Below, piece by piece: positions 33,106-45,957 of a DNA stretch of 64,000 bases. The translations under genes were made by a program, and so were the position numbers. Under the pieces are notes generated by a model. That model did not search any database. It was given only the letters and a program-made list of their open reading frames with translations, and was not told where the DNA came from. Source of the DNA: Dromaius novaehollandiae (lineage: Eukaryota; Chordata; Aves; Casuariiformes; Dromaiidae); assembly GCF_036370855.1 (NCBI RefSeq), contig NW_026991398.1, forward strand, positions 930,001-994,000, read 5' to 3'. Every line of letters begins with the position of its first letter. Positions within the stretch are counted from its first letter, which is position 1.

Positions 33106-36100
33106 ATACAGAGTGTGTGTGTGCCTGTTGGAAGCACACGTGGAGCCTCACTGCTGGCAGGACCAGGGAGCAGGGAACCGCAGCAGTCTCCCAGCCAGTG
33201 GACCAGGGAGGAGGAATCCCCCAGATCCAAAAGTCCACCAGGTTCAGCGTCCTTTAACAGTGCAGGCCTTGGAGGTGCTGCACCTGCTTGATCTTGATGT
33301 CAAGGTCCCTCTGCTCCATTACTTTGTGATCCCCAAAGGGGACAGAGATGACTATAGGCTTAAGCTTTGGGGTTGCAGCATGAAGGACAGCTTTGGCACA
33401 CATCTTTCTGTTTCCTCACTATTAATTTAAGCAATACGAACACAAAGTTTTTATAAGTGTTTGGGTCAGTGATCCCCTAGAGTCAAAGGGAGATTTTTTT
33501 GTTGTTGTTGTTGGTCAGACTTATCATCTGCCAGCCTTTATTGTAAAAGTGGCTGGGTTTGGACGGGCAGTGCCATATGAACTACCCTCCATTTAAAACT
33601 ATCTAAGGAAAGTAGCACTACTTAGTTAATCTAAATAGCAGGGGCAATGATCATTGTTTTGCTGCCGGTCCATGAGCAGGACAGTCGTGGTGAGCAAAAC
33701 TTCATTGTCTGAGGATCTGCTGCACATTACTATACCCATCTTCATCATATCCATGGGTAAAAAAAAAAAAAAAAGCTGGGGGATTTTTAAACTAAATACC
33801 TATTGCAAATATCTCCAGACCTGTTTTCTCCTTTTACACAATGGATATTACTCTTGTATTAAGAATGGCAGGAAGGTATTTGGGTCGAGAAATTCTTTTG
33901 AGCTCTGTCAGACATTGCACAAACATCTCCATAGCTGCATTATTGCCATTTCCGCCTGCTGCAAAACTGTGCAGATAGCATAGGCACAGGAATAAGGTGT
34001 CCTAACTGCAAGCTTATATGTAGATCTGGGCCGGCACAAGGCCGTGGCTATTAGACTTTAAATGGTTTGTCTATGATTTTGTGAGAGAGGTGCACAGTCT
34101 ACATGGAAAAGCATCTCAAATGTAAAAGCTGGGAATGCAGTTTGTGTCATGAAAAGATCTTGAATGTCAGCCAGCATCAGCATTTCATGCCTGTGGTCAA
34201 ACTCCCAGAAACAGGGAAGGGCTGTATTTTCTATGGTATGTAACAAATACAGGAAACTGGAATAAATGTCCGAAATCACATTTCTTTCCTGGAGTTAGCA
34301 CTGGAAGTAGCGTGGGATGAAGAAGGAGTAGAAAGGAAACCTCGGTGAGAATGGGAATTAAAAAGGGTTATGAGTTTCATGGACTTTCTTTGGCTGTTTA
34401 TGAACACAAAGTTTCAGGGCTAACCCCGCCCCCCACCCCCGCAGATAATGCCAAAGGCTGTGCTGGCCCCTTTGTTGTTAGTCTGCTTCTGAATAAATAA
34501 CTAAATAAATGAATAAATAAGGACCTAACACTAATCACCCAGGGTGTCATATGCATAGAAATCCCCAGCCTGAGTACACTCCATAGACTTCTTAAACTTT
34601 TCACCCATGAAACCAAGAAGCCTTCCCTAAGCATTAGGATTTGAGAGTTGCAAAGGCTACTTTCTCCATTTTGTTAAACACTGCTGAAAATCCAAGTGAT
34701 GTAGGCCCTCCTCCATAAGCTGTGTATCATGGAGTAGACAGCTGTCTGCCCAAGGAGAAAAAAGCAATTGCTGGCATGACAGCAAGTGAATGAGGGGAAG
34801 ATCTCTGACGTGCAAAAAAGACTGCGCTACTATAGCCAACAAGATGTGAAAATCTTGTGGGAAGCTTGCTGGTGGGCAAATAGGAACTAAAATGTAGCTT
34901 CAAGTTTGGCCGCATATGTTTCAGTGAGGAAGAAAGAGAGGTCACTGCTATCTGGTTGTGAAGGCTTGGAGTCTGGAAGGCTTAGCAAGGTCTCAGAGCA
35001 CTTCCTCTGCCATGTTGTCCAGTTCTGAGGCAATGATTCTCCACGTACACAGGTCTGTAGCCAGTCTCCAGCAAGCTCCTTCAAAACATGACTCTGCTTA
35101 TGGCCTTAGAGAGAGCCACACACCTACTTTTTATACATTGCTACACTGATGGCTGTGACCAAAACTGTGCCAAAAGCTTTGCCCCAGCCCAAGTGCACAG
35201 CATTTTGAGTAACAGCATTGCTGTCTGCACTCAACCACTCCTTGTCATGGGGGGCTGGTGCACATGCTCGAGGGAGCTCTCTCAGCACAGCGCTCACAGC
35301 CTTCATGCAGATGAATTCTGCAGAGAAAGATGTATTCGAGTGTGTGTGTGGGGAAACGGAGATAAAAGTCCAGGACTTATATCTTCTGCAAAGCCATGGG
35401 GGATTTGTAGCTCATCGCAGCGCTGGTTATTTCAGTCTCCTGTAAAAGTCTTTGGCAGTTGTCTCCATCTGCAGGGGGGTATATGTGACCGAAGATAATG
35501 TTTCTCCCAATGACCCTTCATCCTGGTGATAAATATATTCTCTCCTGACCACAGCACTCAAACTCTCTGCTGATGATTGCCCTTTTGGCATCTGCATATG
35601 CCAAGGTTTCAAAGCTGTACTCGTGCAGGATGCCAGATAAGCTGGAGTGAATAATTCTGGTGGCCAGCACAATCGTCTCAGGAGGGATTAATTTGTTCTG
35701 TTAGAGGCTGTAGGTCTTGATTTTGGGCTGCTGAGAACTCACTTCACATCGAAACAGCTCAACATGCAGTCATTTCAGAAGTCCTTGCTCCAGTGACCCA
35801 GCCACAGAAATCTTGGGATGCTGGGAAAAGCATGCTTATTATCCTGTTGCCTTCTTCTTTTAAAATTGCATTAGGAAAAACAATGCTCGGGGGCTGTGAA
35901 GGCCTCAGCACTGTTTTGCAGGTTGGCCAAGGCTTGTCATGTTCCTTGTATGTTAGGGTTTGCAGGTGCAAGGCCATGAAAACAACAGAAAAAAACATGC
36001 GAAGAAAAAAATGCTGCCATGGAGTCTCCGGAAAACACTGTCTCAGTGGCTTCAGTGAAAGGGTACAGAGTTACAAAAAGCAGGCCCCTAACATCACCAT

Positions 36101-36252
36101 GATTGACCACAGCGCTGCAAAGAAAGCTGAATTTATCTCAACACAATGGGGACTGGAGGGTGGCCCTGCTTTTAGATAAATGTCTATATCAGTTGAGTAG
36201 ATCAACTGGCTATATGTGACCACAAGGCAGGAAAGGGAGGGTTGGATACCAG
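33106..36252. other. Intergenic stretch, no gene seen
   Basis: Mixed DNA with an A run near 33760, a C-rich run near 34426-34440 and an AATA-type simple repeat near 34490-34530. Open frames are short and lack known domains. Confidence 0.45.
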
Positions 36253-37116
36253 TGCAGAGAGACACTCAAGGTTTGTGAGGGGTTAAACAGAGGCGCTTTA
36301 ATGAAGGACTTGCACTCCAAACTGTGCAGGGAGCCCTGAGAACCACACGGAGGGGTCACTGATTGGAGGCTGCTGGATGCCCAGGTCGGACACCCAGGTG
36401 GGACTCACTTTGTGTATCCTAAGGGCCCCTTTTAGCTACTAGAACTATTTCCTTATATTGACTGTGCTAGGCTTGAGTAGCTACTGGCTGCGAAGCAGCA
36501 AGACATTGTTGATAAAACAGAATGTGCATGTCCAGCCTTGATGGGTTTCGGTCAGTGTGAAGAGAGCACATGCTGGGGCTGCAATCACGTACTCTGCCAG
36601 TCCCCTGACTCCTCACCAGGTCTTCTACAGGTGTTCTTGCTACACTCCACCCCATGACTGACAGAGACGTAGTACTGGTGCCACCAGTGTGCAGGCACAG
36701 TTCGGACATGCCTTTCAGGCATTGGCTTAACTAGCAGTTAAGGTATACAAGCAACTAAATGATTGTAAATATATAGTAAATTATAACATACATGCATGCA
36801 AAACCAATCCACCCAGAAGACCAGGAGTGTATTGTGTTTTTCCCATACTCCTAAATTCAACAGCCATGATGACAGTGACTGCCAGGGGTTGTCCCATGCT
36901 GATTCTTTGGATTTTATATCATGTCGTACTTGAAGTAGGCTCATTATCTTGTGGACGTCAGGTTTGATCCGCTTACTGCAGTTTCTTCAGTGCCACAGCT
37001 ACTGTCAGTGTACAGGGCTGGGATGGAGAGCAGCAACATTGTGCCTCTGCTCGGCATATTCATTAGGTCACGGTTGTCCGGGTGAGAGCCTCCTAGACAG
37101 ACTATAGACTAGGACA
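36253..37116 (-). mobile_element. 3' LTR of an ERV-L-type element
   Basis: On the minus strand the segment would run from TGTCCTAG (37116) to CTCTGCA (36253), with an ATTAAA near 36302-36297 close to its end. Immediately before its start is a purine-rich tract (37130-37117). No second copy was found at the other end of the element, so the limits rest on TG/CA ends and the purine tract and may be off by some bases. Confidence 0.5.
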
Positions 37117-37130
37117 CTCTCCCCTTTGAT
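37117..37130 (-). promoter_or_regulatory. Polypurine tract of the ERV-L-type element
   Basis: Minus strand TCAAAGGGGAGAG sits directly before the proposed LTR start, where retroelements prime plus-strand DNA synthesis. Confidence 0.5.
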
Positions 37131-37212
37131 TAGTACCAGGTGGGTATCCCCTGCTCTTCAGCAATAATTTCCCCTTCCAACTGTTTGGGTTTAGTCACAT
37201 CATGTACCTACA

Positions 37213-37500
37213 CAGCATGCCCTGTAGACTCAAAACCGCCTAGTTGCTGGGTGGGCCTCAGGGAATCTACTTCCCAGATAGTGGGGACACCTATCCGGTC
37301 ACATATCAGCTGGGCTATTTGGTCTCTATGTATATACATCACAGGGGTTGGGATCTGGTGTAATGGATCACAACTTTCACCTCCTCAAGATAGTTCGAGT
37401 CAATGACTCCTGCAATGATGTCTACTCCCCAGAGAGCTAAACTAGTACAGGGCAGCATGCAACCATAATACCCTTGAGGTACGGCGATGGCCAGCCCCAT
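37213..37500 (-). pseudogene. ERV-L dUTPase domain, broken
   Basis: Read on the minus strand, trimeric dUTPase motifs appear in order. GYYGCMLPCTSLAL then VDIIAGVIDSNY (motifs 2 and 3 neighbourhood) lie at about 37470-37390. After an in-frame stop near 37335 and a frameshift, IAQLIC (motif 4) comes at about 37315. GGFESTG (the glycine-rich motif 5) comes at about 37240-37220. A dUTPase hydrolyses dUTP and keeps uracil out of viral DNA. Its position after integrase is a hallmark of ERV-L (class III) elements. The reading frame is clearly dead. Confidence 0.8.
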
Positions 37501-37599
37501 ACTCACAAGATGATGGCTGTCTGGTTCTAGGGTTATTTCTTTGTGTGGCCATCACAGATCCAACCCTGCACTCTTGGGCCTGGTTCACATGGGGAGGCA

Positions 37600-38300
37600 G
37601 GCTTGGCAGTGCAGTCATTGCACTCTAAGCACACGCGGCCGCTCGATGGCGTCCCCTTTGAAACGAGCATATGGGGTAGAGCCATGCAGTGGGCAGTCAC
37701 TGAGGCAGGCATTGGCCTGACGAATGTCTTTACTCCAACCTGTGAGGGTACCAGTAGGAGATAATTCACACAGCTGCTCTTTGAGCAGCCCATTCATGTG
37801 TTCTGTCAATCCCAGCCCTTGTGGATGGTAAGCTGTGATAAATCCAGGTTACTCCTCGCTCTCCAGCCCAATTCCAAATGCCACTCCCTGTAAAATGAGT
37901 GCCCTGATCACTTTGGATTTCCACCAAGGAACTATAAAACTCAGCCAAGTCTTCTAATGCCTTAATGATGTGAGCCTGGGTAGCTGTGGCACAAGAGTGG
38001 GTGTACAATAGACCAGAGTAGGAATCTACAGTGGTCAGGACATATCTGTGCCACTGGCTCTCCAGGAGGGGTCCCATATCATCAATTTGCCACACCTTCC
38101 CAGGCTTTTGTCCTCTGCAAATATACAGCTTTTCGGTCTGCAACCGCCATGGAGCTAAGCGGGTACAACAAGGGCAATGCTGTCTTGTCCCTTTTTATGC
38201 CACGATAGTGGTGTGAAGACCTCGAATGCTAGTCCATTGGGCAGCCCTATCTCCACCCAGATGGCCATTTCTGTGGTGAATCCAATCTGCTAACCCTGGA
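37600..38300 (-). pseudogene. ERV-L integrase remains
   Basis: Minus strand. A zinc-finger-like HHCC pattern (HRNGH ... CPCC, about 38270-38170) is followed by WQIDDMGPL with the first catalytic Asp (about 38085), VDSYSG, and SDQGTHFTG with the second catalytic Asp (about 37910). A continuation to SPTGTLTGW lies on another frame. Stops at about 38200 and a frameshift near 37800 break it. Confidence 0.8.
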
Positions 38301-38676
38301 GCAACGGTCACACTAACAGCCACTATAGCATCTACCTCGGCATCTCTGGAATTACTAGTTGCATGAGTGTCCGCATGTCTTGTGGCAATTCAACTTTGGG
38401 TGCAGACTTCCTAGATACTAGGCCATAGGGGCTTTCTCCATATTGGCTTGTCATGCATAGCCCATCCTAATGTATACCTGATGCATACCTGATGGCTCCC
38501 AGGCCACTCTCATACAGAATCTCTTTCACAGTTGTATTAAAGGTCATGGCTCACCACCACCTCTCTGCCCCTTTGTACGAGCATGAGCCATCAGTGAACC
38601 ATGTGTGTTCTTGCTGCTCCACTGTCAGCTGATTGTACTGGGGGGGTTTCTACATGTGGAGATCCTAGGGCTGCAG

Positions 38677-38991
38677 CTAGAGGGCTACAATGCTAATTAT
38701 CCTCGGGGGTAATTCCTCAAAGGTGGCAACCCCTAAGAGATGAGCATGAGCATCTGTGATGCCCAGTTTAGATGCCTTCATGTGTAGTTGCAGACAATGC
38801 TTCCACTTCCACGAAGTTTGGACTTGTGCAGTACCCCTTCTAGCTAGTGGTCCTTCATCTTGGATCCATCCCATTATGGGCAAAGGAGACCGCACTACCA
38901 CTGGATCAGGACCTGTGATAGCTTCTGTTTGTTGAAGAGCCCAGACTGCAGCCAGTGTCTGCTGTTCCATTGGGGTGTATCGTTCAGCCAA
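38677..38991 (-). pseudogene. ERV-L RNase H / connection remains
   Basis: Minus-strand frame with RYTPMEQQTLAAVWALQQ, the connection region that follows RT in class III and related retroelements. The RNase H part downstream toward 38300 is heavily disrupted. Confidence 0.65.
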
Positions 38992-39466
38992 ACCCCATAA
39001 TGTTTTGAACTGTACTCAGCGGGTTCTTTATGGGTCAAGGCTTGTTGCCACAGACTCCATGAGGATGTATCACCTACTGTGGTGACTTCCAGCTCAAAAG
39101 GGGCTCCTCATCTTCCTGGGCTCTGAAGTGCATGCTGACTTAAAGCTTCTTTAGCTTGAGCAAGGCGGCCTTCTGTTGAAGGCTTCAGTCAAAGGTGGCT
39201 TTCTTCCTCACTCTGGCCTGTGTGGGCTGTATAATGCACCTGAGATGTGGGATAAAGGTTTGCCAGTGCCCCATAAGCCCTAGGAAGGATTGGGTCTGAC
39301 CAAGAGACGTTGGTTCAGGGAAGTGGGTAATGGTATCAATGGCTTTTTGTAGTATTTTCCTCTGAGGACCTGATCACAGTATGCCTAGAAAGACGACTTC
39401 ATTGCTGGTGCCCTGTATATTCTTTGGGTTCACTACCCACTTTCTATCAGTTAACACATCTAGGAC

Positions 39467-39905
39467 TCATGCCTTTACTTCAACAAGACTTGCTTCAGTG
39501 GGACTGCTTAGCAAGATGTCGTCTATATAGTGTTCCATTACTACCTTATTGGGCAGGGTCACCTGGTCAAGGTCCCTGCTTACCAGCTGGTGACAAATGA
39601 TGTTTGTGACCTTGTGGCAGCACCATAAAGGTATATTGGCGGCCTTCCCAGGTAAATGCAAGTTGATCTTGGCTCTTCTGTGTGATGGCAATAGAAAAAA
39701 AGGCATTTGCCGAATCTATTACCACATGCCAGTGTCCCCTTCTGGTGGCCAGTCGTTCCATGATGGACACCATGTTGGGCACAGCTGCAGTCAACATCGG
39801 AGTTATGCTGTTAATGTTGCAGTAGTCCACTGTCATTGTCCAGGAACCAGCAGTCAGAGGTTGACCGCACTGATTTAACAGCGACTCCACTAGCCCACTC
39901 TCCAC
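39467..39905 (-). pseudogene. ERV-L reverse transcriptase remains
   Basis: Two overlapping minus-strand frames carry RT motifs: WTMTVDYCNINSITP (fingers), VIDSANAFFSIAIT (palm with the first Asp), FTWEGRQYTFMVLPQG, and then, after a frameshift near 39600, CHQLVSRDLDQV and HYIDDILLSS with the YxDD active site. Non-functional because of the frameshift and the missing N-terminal part. Confidence 0.85.
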
Positions 39906-39974
39906 AGTGCTTTCTTCTCAAGTGTCCTTGAAGGATCTTGCCTTTGCATTCATTTCTTTTTCTACCTTCTGCTG

Positions 39975-41056
39975 CTACTTCTTCAGGGTTTCTAGAGCAT
40001 CATGGACAACAATTTCAGCATGCACATTTGGTTCTGAATGGAGCTGCTGAACTTGGGACATTGAGTTTTGGATGCTACGCCTTGCAAGCATGCTACTCTC
40101 CTGTGATACAGCAGCAACATCATGGAATGGTTGCAACATGGGCAGCCTTGTGCCTTCTGGTGTCCAGTGTTTGGATGCTCTACATGATGCTTCTACTTCC
40201 TTCATCACCTGGGCTGAGAAAGGTGTCCGGGATGGCTGCAGTTGTCTCTTAGAAATAGTCTCAAGGGGAAGCTTCAGGATTTCAGAAAACTGACAGTGGA
40301 AGTGATGTTCAAATTGAGAAGCTACAAACAATTCCAAGGTGGATCCAACTCTCTCAACAGCATCTTTGGTGATTTTGTCAAGAGAAGCTAGCCTGGTAAT
40401 TCAGCTTCCCTCAGCCTGCTTTCTCCTGATTTGCCAGCTCGCGTGGCTCGTGCAGCTCCGAGCTGCTCCCTCCGCCAGGCCAGCAGCCTAGGCTCAGAGG
40501 CATCTGATGTGCTGCAAACCCCTTGTTTCCCAACATGGTTGGAAAGAATTGCTACAGTCTTTATAGCCACCAGTCCAATTTCCTCCCGGAGATCTGGAGG
40601 AGATGTCTCGGAAGGCTCTGCCCTTCTAGCGCTAGCAAGCAACCTTCCACTGATTGCCGGTGGAGCCCTCCTTAAAATGCAGACCAACTGATCCAGCTCT
40701 TTCAGCCTCTCCAGCACTTCCTTGACTGTGCTCTCAGCCACCCCTTTCAGTTCCTGGGCTTCTGTCAGTGTGGTCCCGATCAGTGTAGTCTGGACTTCAT
40801 TATGCAGTTCTTCATTTAAAGACTTCTGTACCAGAAACCAGAAGGAACTGAGGAGTGAATGGTGAACAAAATGAGGAGAGGAGGTGGAGGAGGTTACATT
40901 ATTGGGTGGGACTCTGCTTGGGACTCTTCTCCCATGGGTGCTGACTGCTCTTACACCTCTGCCTGTTATCTGAGGCCGTTGCACTGGATGGAGCTGAGCA
41001 GCCCTCACTGCTTCTTCAATTCGTGCCTGGCTGAGATATAACAAGTAAAGCCCCAA
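39975..41056 (-). pseudogene. Gag-like or 5' internal region of the ERV-L element
   Basis: Two long minus-strand frames (40388-41056, 222 codons; 39975-40337, 120 codons) lie directly upstream of the RT remains, where gag would be expected. The first has a helical, charged middle (TEAQELKGVAESTVKEVLER). I see no zinc knuckle or major homology region, so the gag assignment rests on position. No 5' LTR was recognised beyond 41056. Confidence 0.45.
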
Positions 41057-41667
41057 CCCTCTGCACCATGATACAGGCCTATGAACACTGAGCTTTATGT
41101 ACTTGTTCTTGCCGATACATTTTGTCAGCCTCTAGCTTGAGCCTGCTCACATACTGCCTGTTGTCACTGAACTCCTGCAGAGTGCAAACAACCTATGGAG
41201 ACAAATCACCAAGACTTGTCATGCTAACCACGCAGCCTGCCTTCCCAGCAACAGCAGTAACCCAGCAGGAGCTGCTCCCCTGCACACCCTGCCCTCCCCA
41301 GCGGCTGGGGCCTTTGCTCCCACCCACCCAGGGGCAGCAGTGCTCCTCGCTTGGCTGCTAGGCCACCCACCAGCTGCTACATCAGTGTTCAGGGAGCATG
41401 ACAGAGCCTCGGAAGAGGAGGTGTGAGAATTCCTGTAGTAGATTCCATCATGCAAGTGATCCCACCACATCTCAGCTCTTCCAACCATGTGACACTCCTG
41501 TGACAGCTTGTGCATCTCCACTTGCTCCTGCCTGCACCCCAGGCTGCATGTGTTTGCATATGTGTTGGCTTCAGCACCTCAGCTGTGGTGTAGACTGAAG
41601 ATTTGTCAGAGAGAAACCAGTTACCAAGGACCTTATGTATGCAAAGGCTTTGATTGCAAGTGGCCTA
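41057..41667. other. Spacer between ERV-L and OR14 segment B
   Basis: No recognised gene. It may contain the decayed 5' end of the ERV-L element. Confidence 0.4.
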
Positions 41668-44600
41668 GCAGGTGGCAATGTAGTGGTGAAAGGAGGTTCC
41701 CACTAAGAGAGCAAACCCTGCAGGGCCCAAGGCCAGGGAGAAACAGAGCTGGGCTGTGCAGGAATGGCAGGAAGGGGTTTGCTGCCTGAGCTGACTCTGC
41801 AGCACCTTGGGGCCTGTGACAGAGATGAAGCAATCTCCAGGAAAGACAAGGTGTCACTGAAGAAGTCCCTGAGCCTGGGCAGCCTGTGATCCAGCCACCG
41901 TGAGGCCATCATTAGTATAGTCCCTGGACATATCATCTGGGGGAGTGAGAAGACATTCATGGGGAGGAGAGCAAGAAGGGCTGGAGGGTGCAGAGACTAG
42001 AGCAGAGACATCGGTTTGGTGTGAATCCCATTTATGCAGCATGCTTGTATGTAGATGGGATGGACTTTCCCTAAAAGCAGTGTTGGAATTAATTTTTTTG
42101 GCACATGTAGGAAACCCAAGATGCCCTGGGGCACTTGACCAGCATGCATTCCAAAGGGGCATGCTTTTCCTGTAGGTGTCATGCTGTCTGTGCTGGAGAC
42201 ACCTCCTGTGTGTTTGTGGGGTTCACAGGAAGGATCTGAATCCCACTGCAGCCCAGAGGCTTCTAAACAGGCATGTGATGCTCAGATTGACTCATCTGAA
42301 TGAAAACCTAAACCACGTGTCCATGAGCAACCTCCTTGTCCCCTTCTAGGCGCCCTGCCTAGTAAAGAAATGGGAATAAGGCCTTCCCGAGTAGGACATT
42401 TCCACCTCTCATAGATAGTCATCCTCTGATGAAATAAGTTGCAATGTTGGAATCAGTCTCTCTCCACTCTTCAGCAAAAGACAATAGGTGATTGTTTTAG
42501 TCTACTTCAGGGAAAATTTCCCAGGAGGAGGGAGCACAAGGGACAGAGATATTCAGGCCTTCAGCTGGGCCTCTGCTCCTGAGTGGGGCCAGGCTCCTGG
42601 GATGGAGGGAGCTCATGACAACCTGGCAGCACTGCCCAGACACAGCTGTGTGCAGGAGCAGCTCCTCTGCCAAGAGCAGCAGGGCTGCGGGCACTGCCTG
42701 CTGCAGCTGACATGAGATGAGAGAAGGCAGAGAGAAGTGCAAGGCAGTGTGGAGTGGGAGGACAGAGGAGACCTCGTTCTGGGAGAAACCTTCACAGCCC
42801 TTTGCACAGTAAGTCTCTGGCTGCAGGGCAATGCTACAGAGGTTCCTGGAGGGATCTTCTGAACCCAGCCCATCCCATGACTGCTAGGCTTTTTAAGGAT
42901 CATTCTCTGGGCTCCTCCGGTGCATAAGCAGAGGTGGAGATGCTTCAGAGGAGGGATTCCCTGACACACAGGCAGAGGGACAAGGCATGCTGCTCTCTTC
43001 TCCCAGGGACCCTGCACGGGTGTGAAGCCAGAGCATGCACCCAGGTCTGCCCAGGGCTGTAATTCAGAGCAGTGCCCCTGCGCCCCAGGGTGCTGTGTGC
43101 CTGGGGCAGTGACTCTGCTGCCTGCGAGGGTCAGCACTCAGCCTGCCTAGGGAACTCCCTACAGCGCTGCAGGACAAAGCTTTGGGTGAGAGGAGCGACC
43201 CCCAGCTTTTCAAGAGGAATATCAAGAGAAGGGCTACTTGAAAGAGAAGGAGCTTTCCTTCGGTTGTCTGTGCTTTCAGTTCCCTAATTTTGGCAGAGAG
43301 GATGAAGGAAAGAGGGCTTTTTGTTTTGTTTTGTTTTGTTTTGGCAAGGAACTAAGAGTCCTAAACCTTTACTCTGAGAGATTAATAGTCTGTGAGAAAC
43401 CTCAGCAAGCCCCTTCGGCTCCACCTCCAGCAGCACCTCTGTGGCCATGGTCAGTCCCTCCAATGCAGACACCCTCCTCTGAGCAAGCCCCCTGTGTCTC
43501 CCCTCCACCCAGCAGAGCCTCTGCCCTGACAGCCATGGAGTCCAGGCCATGAGCCGCCTCCTCTGCAGCCAGACCTCTGGCAGAGGAGAGGGGCCTCTCT
43601 CCTGCCACAGGCCCATTTCATGCTGCCCAACAAAGGGGCTGGGAGCGACTGCCCTGCGATGTCACCCTCTGTGAGGTGGCATGCCCAGCTGGGTAAGGTG
43701 AAGGCTTTCCCGAGTGCCTGTCTGTCTCTCTCTCCTTGCCTCCCTTGGCAGCAGGATCATGCTGTTGCTCCTTGTTTCCCCTCCTGTTCATGATGCTCCT
43801 GTTCTTGCTTTTGGGCTCCCTGGGGTTAGGGGGGTTTCAGCTGCAGTTCAGACACTGATGCTGCAAATTGTGGAACAGAGGGGTCTGCATGGGAGTGAGG
43901 TTGCCCCAGCCCCCTTCTAAGCTGTGCGGCTCCAGGAAAGGCAGTCCGTGGGGCTGGGAAATGAGCCCACTCTCCCTTAAGGAGAGACCATCTTCCGTCC
44001 TGATGGTCCTTTGACTGTTTCTCTGTGTTGTGCCAGGCTGGGAGCTGCCCTCCAGAAAGGCACAGCTGTCTCATAGCAACTCTGTGATATCTGAGAGACA
44101 AATGAAGAAGCTGCAGAGATGCTGAGAGAATGGAGATGGTGGTGGGAGGGTGTAACTGGGCAGCTGAAAAGAGCCCTGTGTGTCCTTGGCTAGAAGGGGA
44201 GTGTGGAGAGCTCCCTCAGGTGCCCTGAGAAAGGATGAGAAGTTTGGAGACCTGCACTTTGAAAGTGGACTCATCTGCACTCAGCAGGGACTGGTTTCTT
44301 TTTAGAGTAACACCATCCTCCAGCTGAAAGAGGTGTGAGCACAGGACGGCTGGGAATGAGACTAATAGACAGATCAGCTGTCCTCACTCTGTAACAAGGA
44401 ACAGTGGATGTTTTCCTCTCAGGACTCACAGTAGAAATGCTAAGGATTTGTACCTTTCAGGAACACTCTCCCAGGGGTGACATCTAAAAGAAAGTAAAAT
44501 GCCTACAAAATCCCTGAAACTCTGTTCCTCAAACCTTATCCTTTAGAACTGGGAGTGAGGATGATGTAAAGCTCTTCTACATGATAAGTGTATTTCACCT

Positions 44601-44813
44601 GACAGAAACTGTGAATGTCAGGGATAGTCAAACCTGTTCCCACTACTGTACAGCAGGACGGACTCCTCTGGAGCCCATGGGCAGAGGCCCCTGCTCCTCA
44701 CAGCAGCACACTCAGCCAGTGCAAAGTGGAGCTGAAGCAAGGCAGCTGCACAGAGATCCTCTCAGTAAAGAGAGAGGCAATGTGGCGGGTTGTATGAGAA
44801 CTGCAACATTGGG

Positions 44814-44880
44814 GTTTTTTTTTTTTTTTTTGCTTGAAAATTCTCTCCTAACTTCTCAACGTCTTTTCTTCTTGGGACAG
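44814..44880 (+). promoter_or_regulatory. Poly-T tract and 3' splice acceptor before OR14 gene B
   Basis: A T run of about 18 bases, then a pyrimidine stretch and CTTGGGACAG ending at 44880, six bases before an ATG (44887). Same layout as in gene A. Splicing is inferred. Confidence 0.6.
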
Positions 44881-44904
44881 TCCGCCATGCCTGGAGATAG
44901 CAAA

Positions 44905-45864
44905 ATGTCCAACAGCAGCTCCCTCAATGACTTCCTTCTCCTGGGGTTTGCAGACACACGGGAGCTGCAGCTCTTGCACTTCTCGCTCTTCCTGGGCATC
45001 TACCTGGCTGCCCTCCTGGGCAACGGCCTCATCATCACAGCCATAGCCTGCGACCACCATCTCCACACCCCCATGTACTTCTTCCTCCTCAACCTCTCCC
45101 TCCTTGACCTTGGCACCATCTCCACCACTGTCCCCAAATCCATGGCCAATTCCCTGTGGGACACGACGGCCATTTCCTACTTGGGATGTGCTGCTCAGGT
45201 CTTCCTATTTGTCTTCTTGTTTGGGGGAGAGTATTCTCTCCTCACAGTCATGGCCTATGACCGCTTTGTTGCCATCTGCAGACCCCTGCACTACGGGACC
45301 CTCATGGACAGCAGAGCTTGTGTCAGAATGGCAGCAGCTGCCTGGGCCAGTGGGTTTCTCACTGCTCTCCTGCACACTGCTAACACATTTTCAATACCAC
45401 TCTGCCAAGGCTACACAGTGGACCAGTTCTTCTGTGAAATCCCCCAGATCATCAAGCTCTCCTGCTCAGACGCCTACCTCACGGAAGTGGGGCTTATTGT
45501 GGTTAGTGCCTGTTTAGGCTTTGTGTGTTTCGTTTTCATTGTGCTGTCCTACATGCAGATCTTCACTGCTGTGCTGAGGATCCCCTCTGAGCAGGGCCGG
45601 CACAAAGCCTTTTCCATGTGCCTCCCGCACCTGGCCGTGGTCTCCCTGTTCATCAGCACCTCATTTTTTGCCTACCTGAAGCCCCCCTCCATATCCTCCC
45701 CAGCTCTGGATCTGGTGGTGGCTGTTCTGTACTCGGTGGTGCCTCCAGCAGTGAACCCCCTCATCTACAGCATGAGGAACAAGGAGCTCCAAGATGCCCT
45801 GAGGAAAGTGATTTCATGGACATTTTTCAGCCATGGTAAAATTGCCATTTCTCTCCACAAATGA
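44905..45864 (+). CDS. Olfactory receptor, OR14-like (gene B), intact
   Basis: A 319-residue receptor closely related to gene A. It starts MSNSSSLNDFLLLGFADTRE; an in-frame ATG six codons upstream (44887) is a possible longer start. Hallmarks in order: GN of TM1, LHTPMYFF, YLGCAAQVF with the conserved Cys, MAYDRFVAICRPLHY, FFCEIPQIIKLSCSD, SYMQIFTAVL, KAFSMCLPHL and PAVNPLIY. The last 20 residues differ from gene A (WTFFSHGKIAISLHK in place of QMVLVQQQ), so the C-terminal tail has changed. The frame is intact. Confidence 0.93.
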   Translation: MSNSSSLNDFLLLGFADTRELQLLHFSLFLGIYLAALLGNGLIITAIACDHHLHTPMYFFLLNLSLLDLGTISTTVPKSMANSLWDTTAISYLGCAAQVFLFVFLFGGEYSLLTVMAYDRFVAICRPLHYGTLMDSRACVRMAAAAWASGFLTALLHTANTFSIPLCQGYTVDQFFCEIPQIIKLSCSDAYLTEVGLIVVSACLGFVCFVFIVLSYMQIFTAVLRIPSEQGRHKAFSMCLPHLAVVSLFISTSFFAYLKPPSISSPALDLVVAVLYSVVPPAVNPLIYSMRNKELQDALRKVISWTFFSHGKIAISLHK

Positions 45865-45904
45865 ATCCCACTTTCTCCCACACCAGGACGATGTGTTGTT
45901 CACT

Positions 45905-45957
45905 TTATTTTCATTATTACTATTATTACTATTATTAGTAGTATTATTTGTTATCAT
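45905..45957 (+). repeat. Simple repeat (TTA)n
   Basis: An imperfect TTA/TAT microsatellite in the 3' flank of gene B, absent from the A copy. Confidence 0.7.

Noticed and set aside
40388-41056. A 222-codon frame considered as a cellular gene
   Set aside because: It lies immediately upstream of ERV-L RT remains on the same strand, lacks a known cellular domain, and fits the internal region of the retroelement better.
41057-41667. A 5' LTR for the ERV-L element
   Set aside because: I searched by eye for the end words and polyadenylation region of the LTR at 36253-37116 and did not find them.
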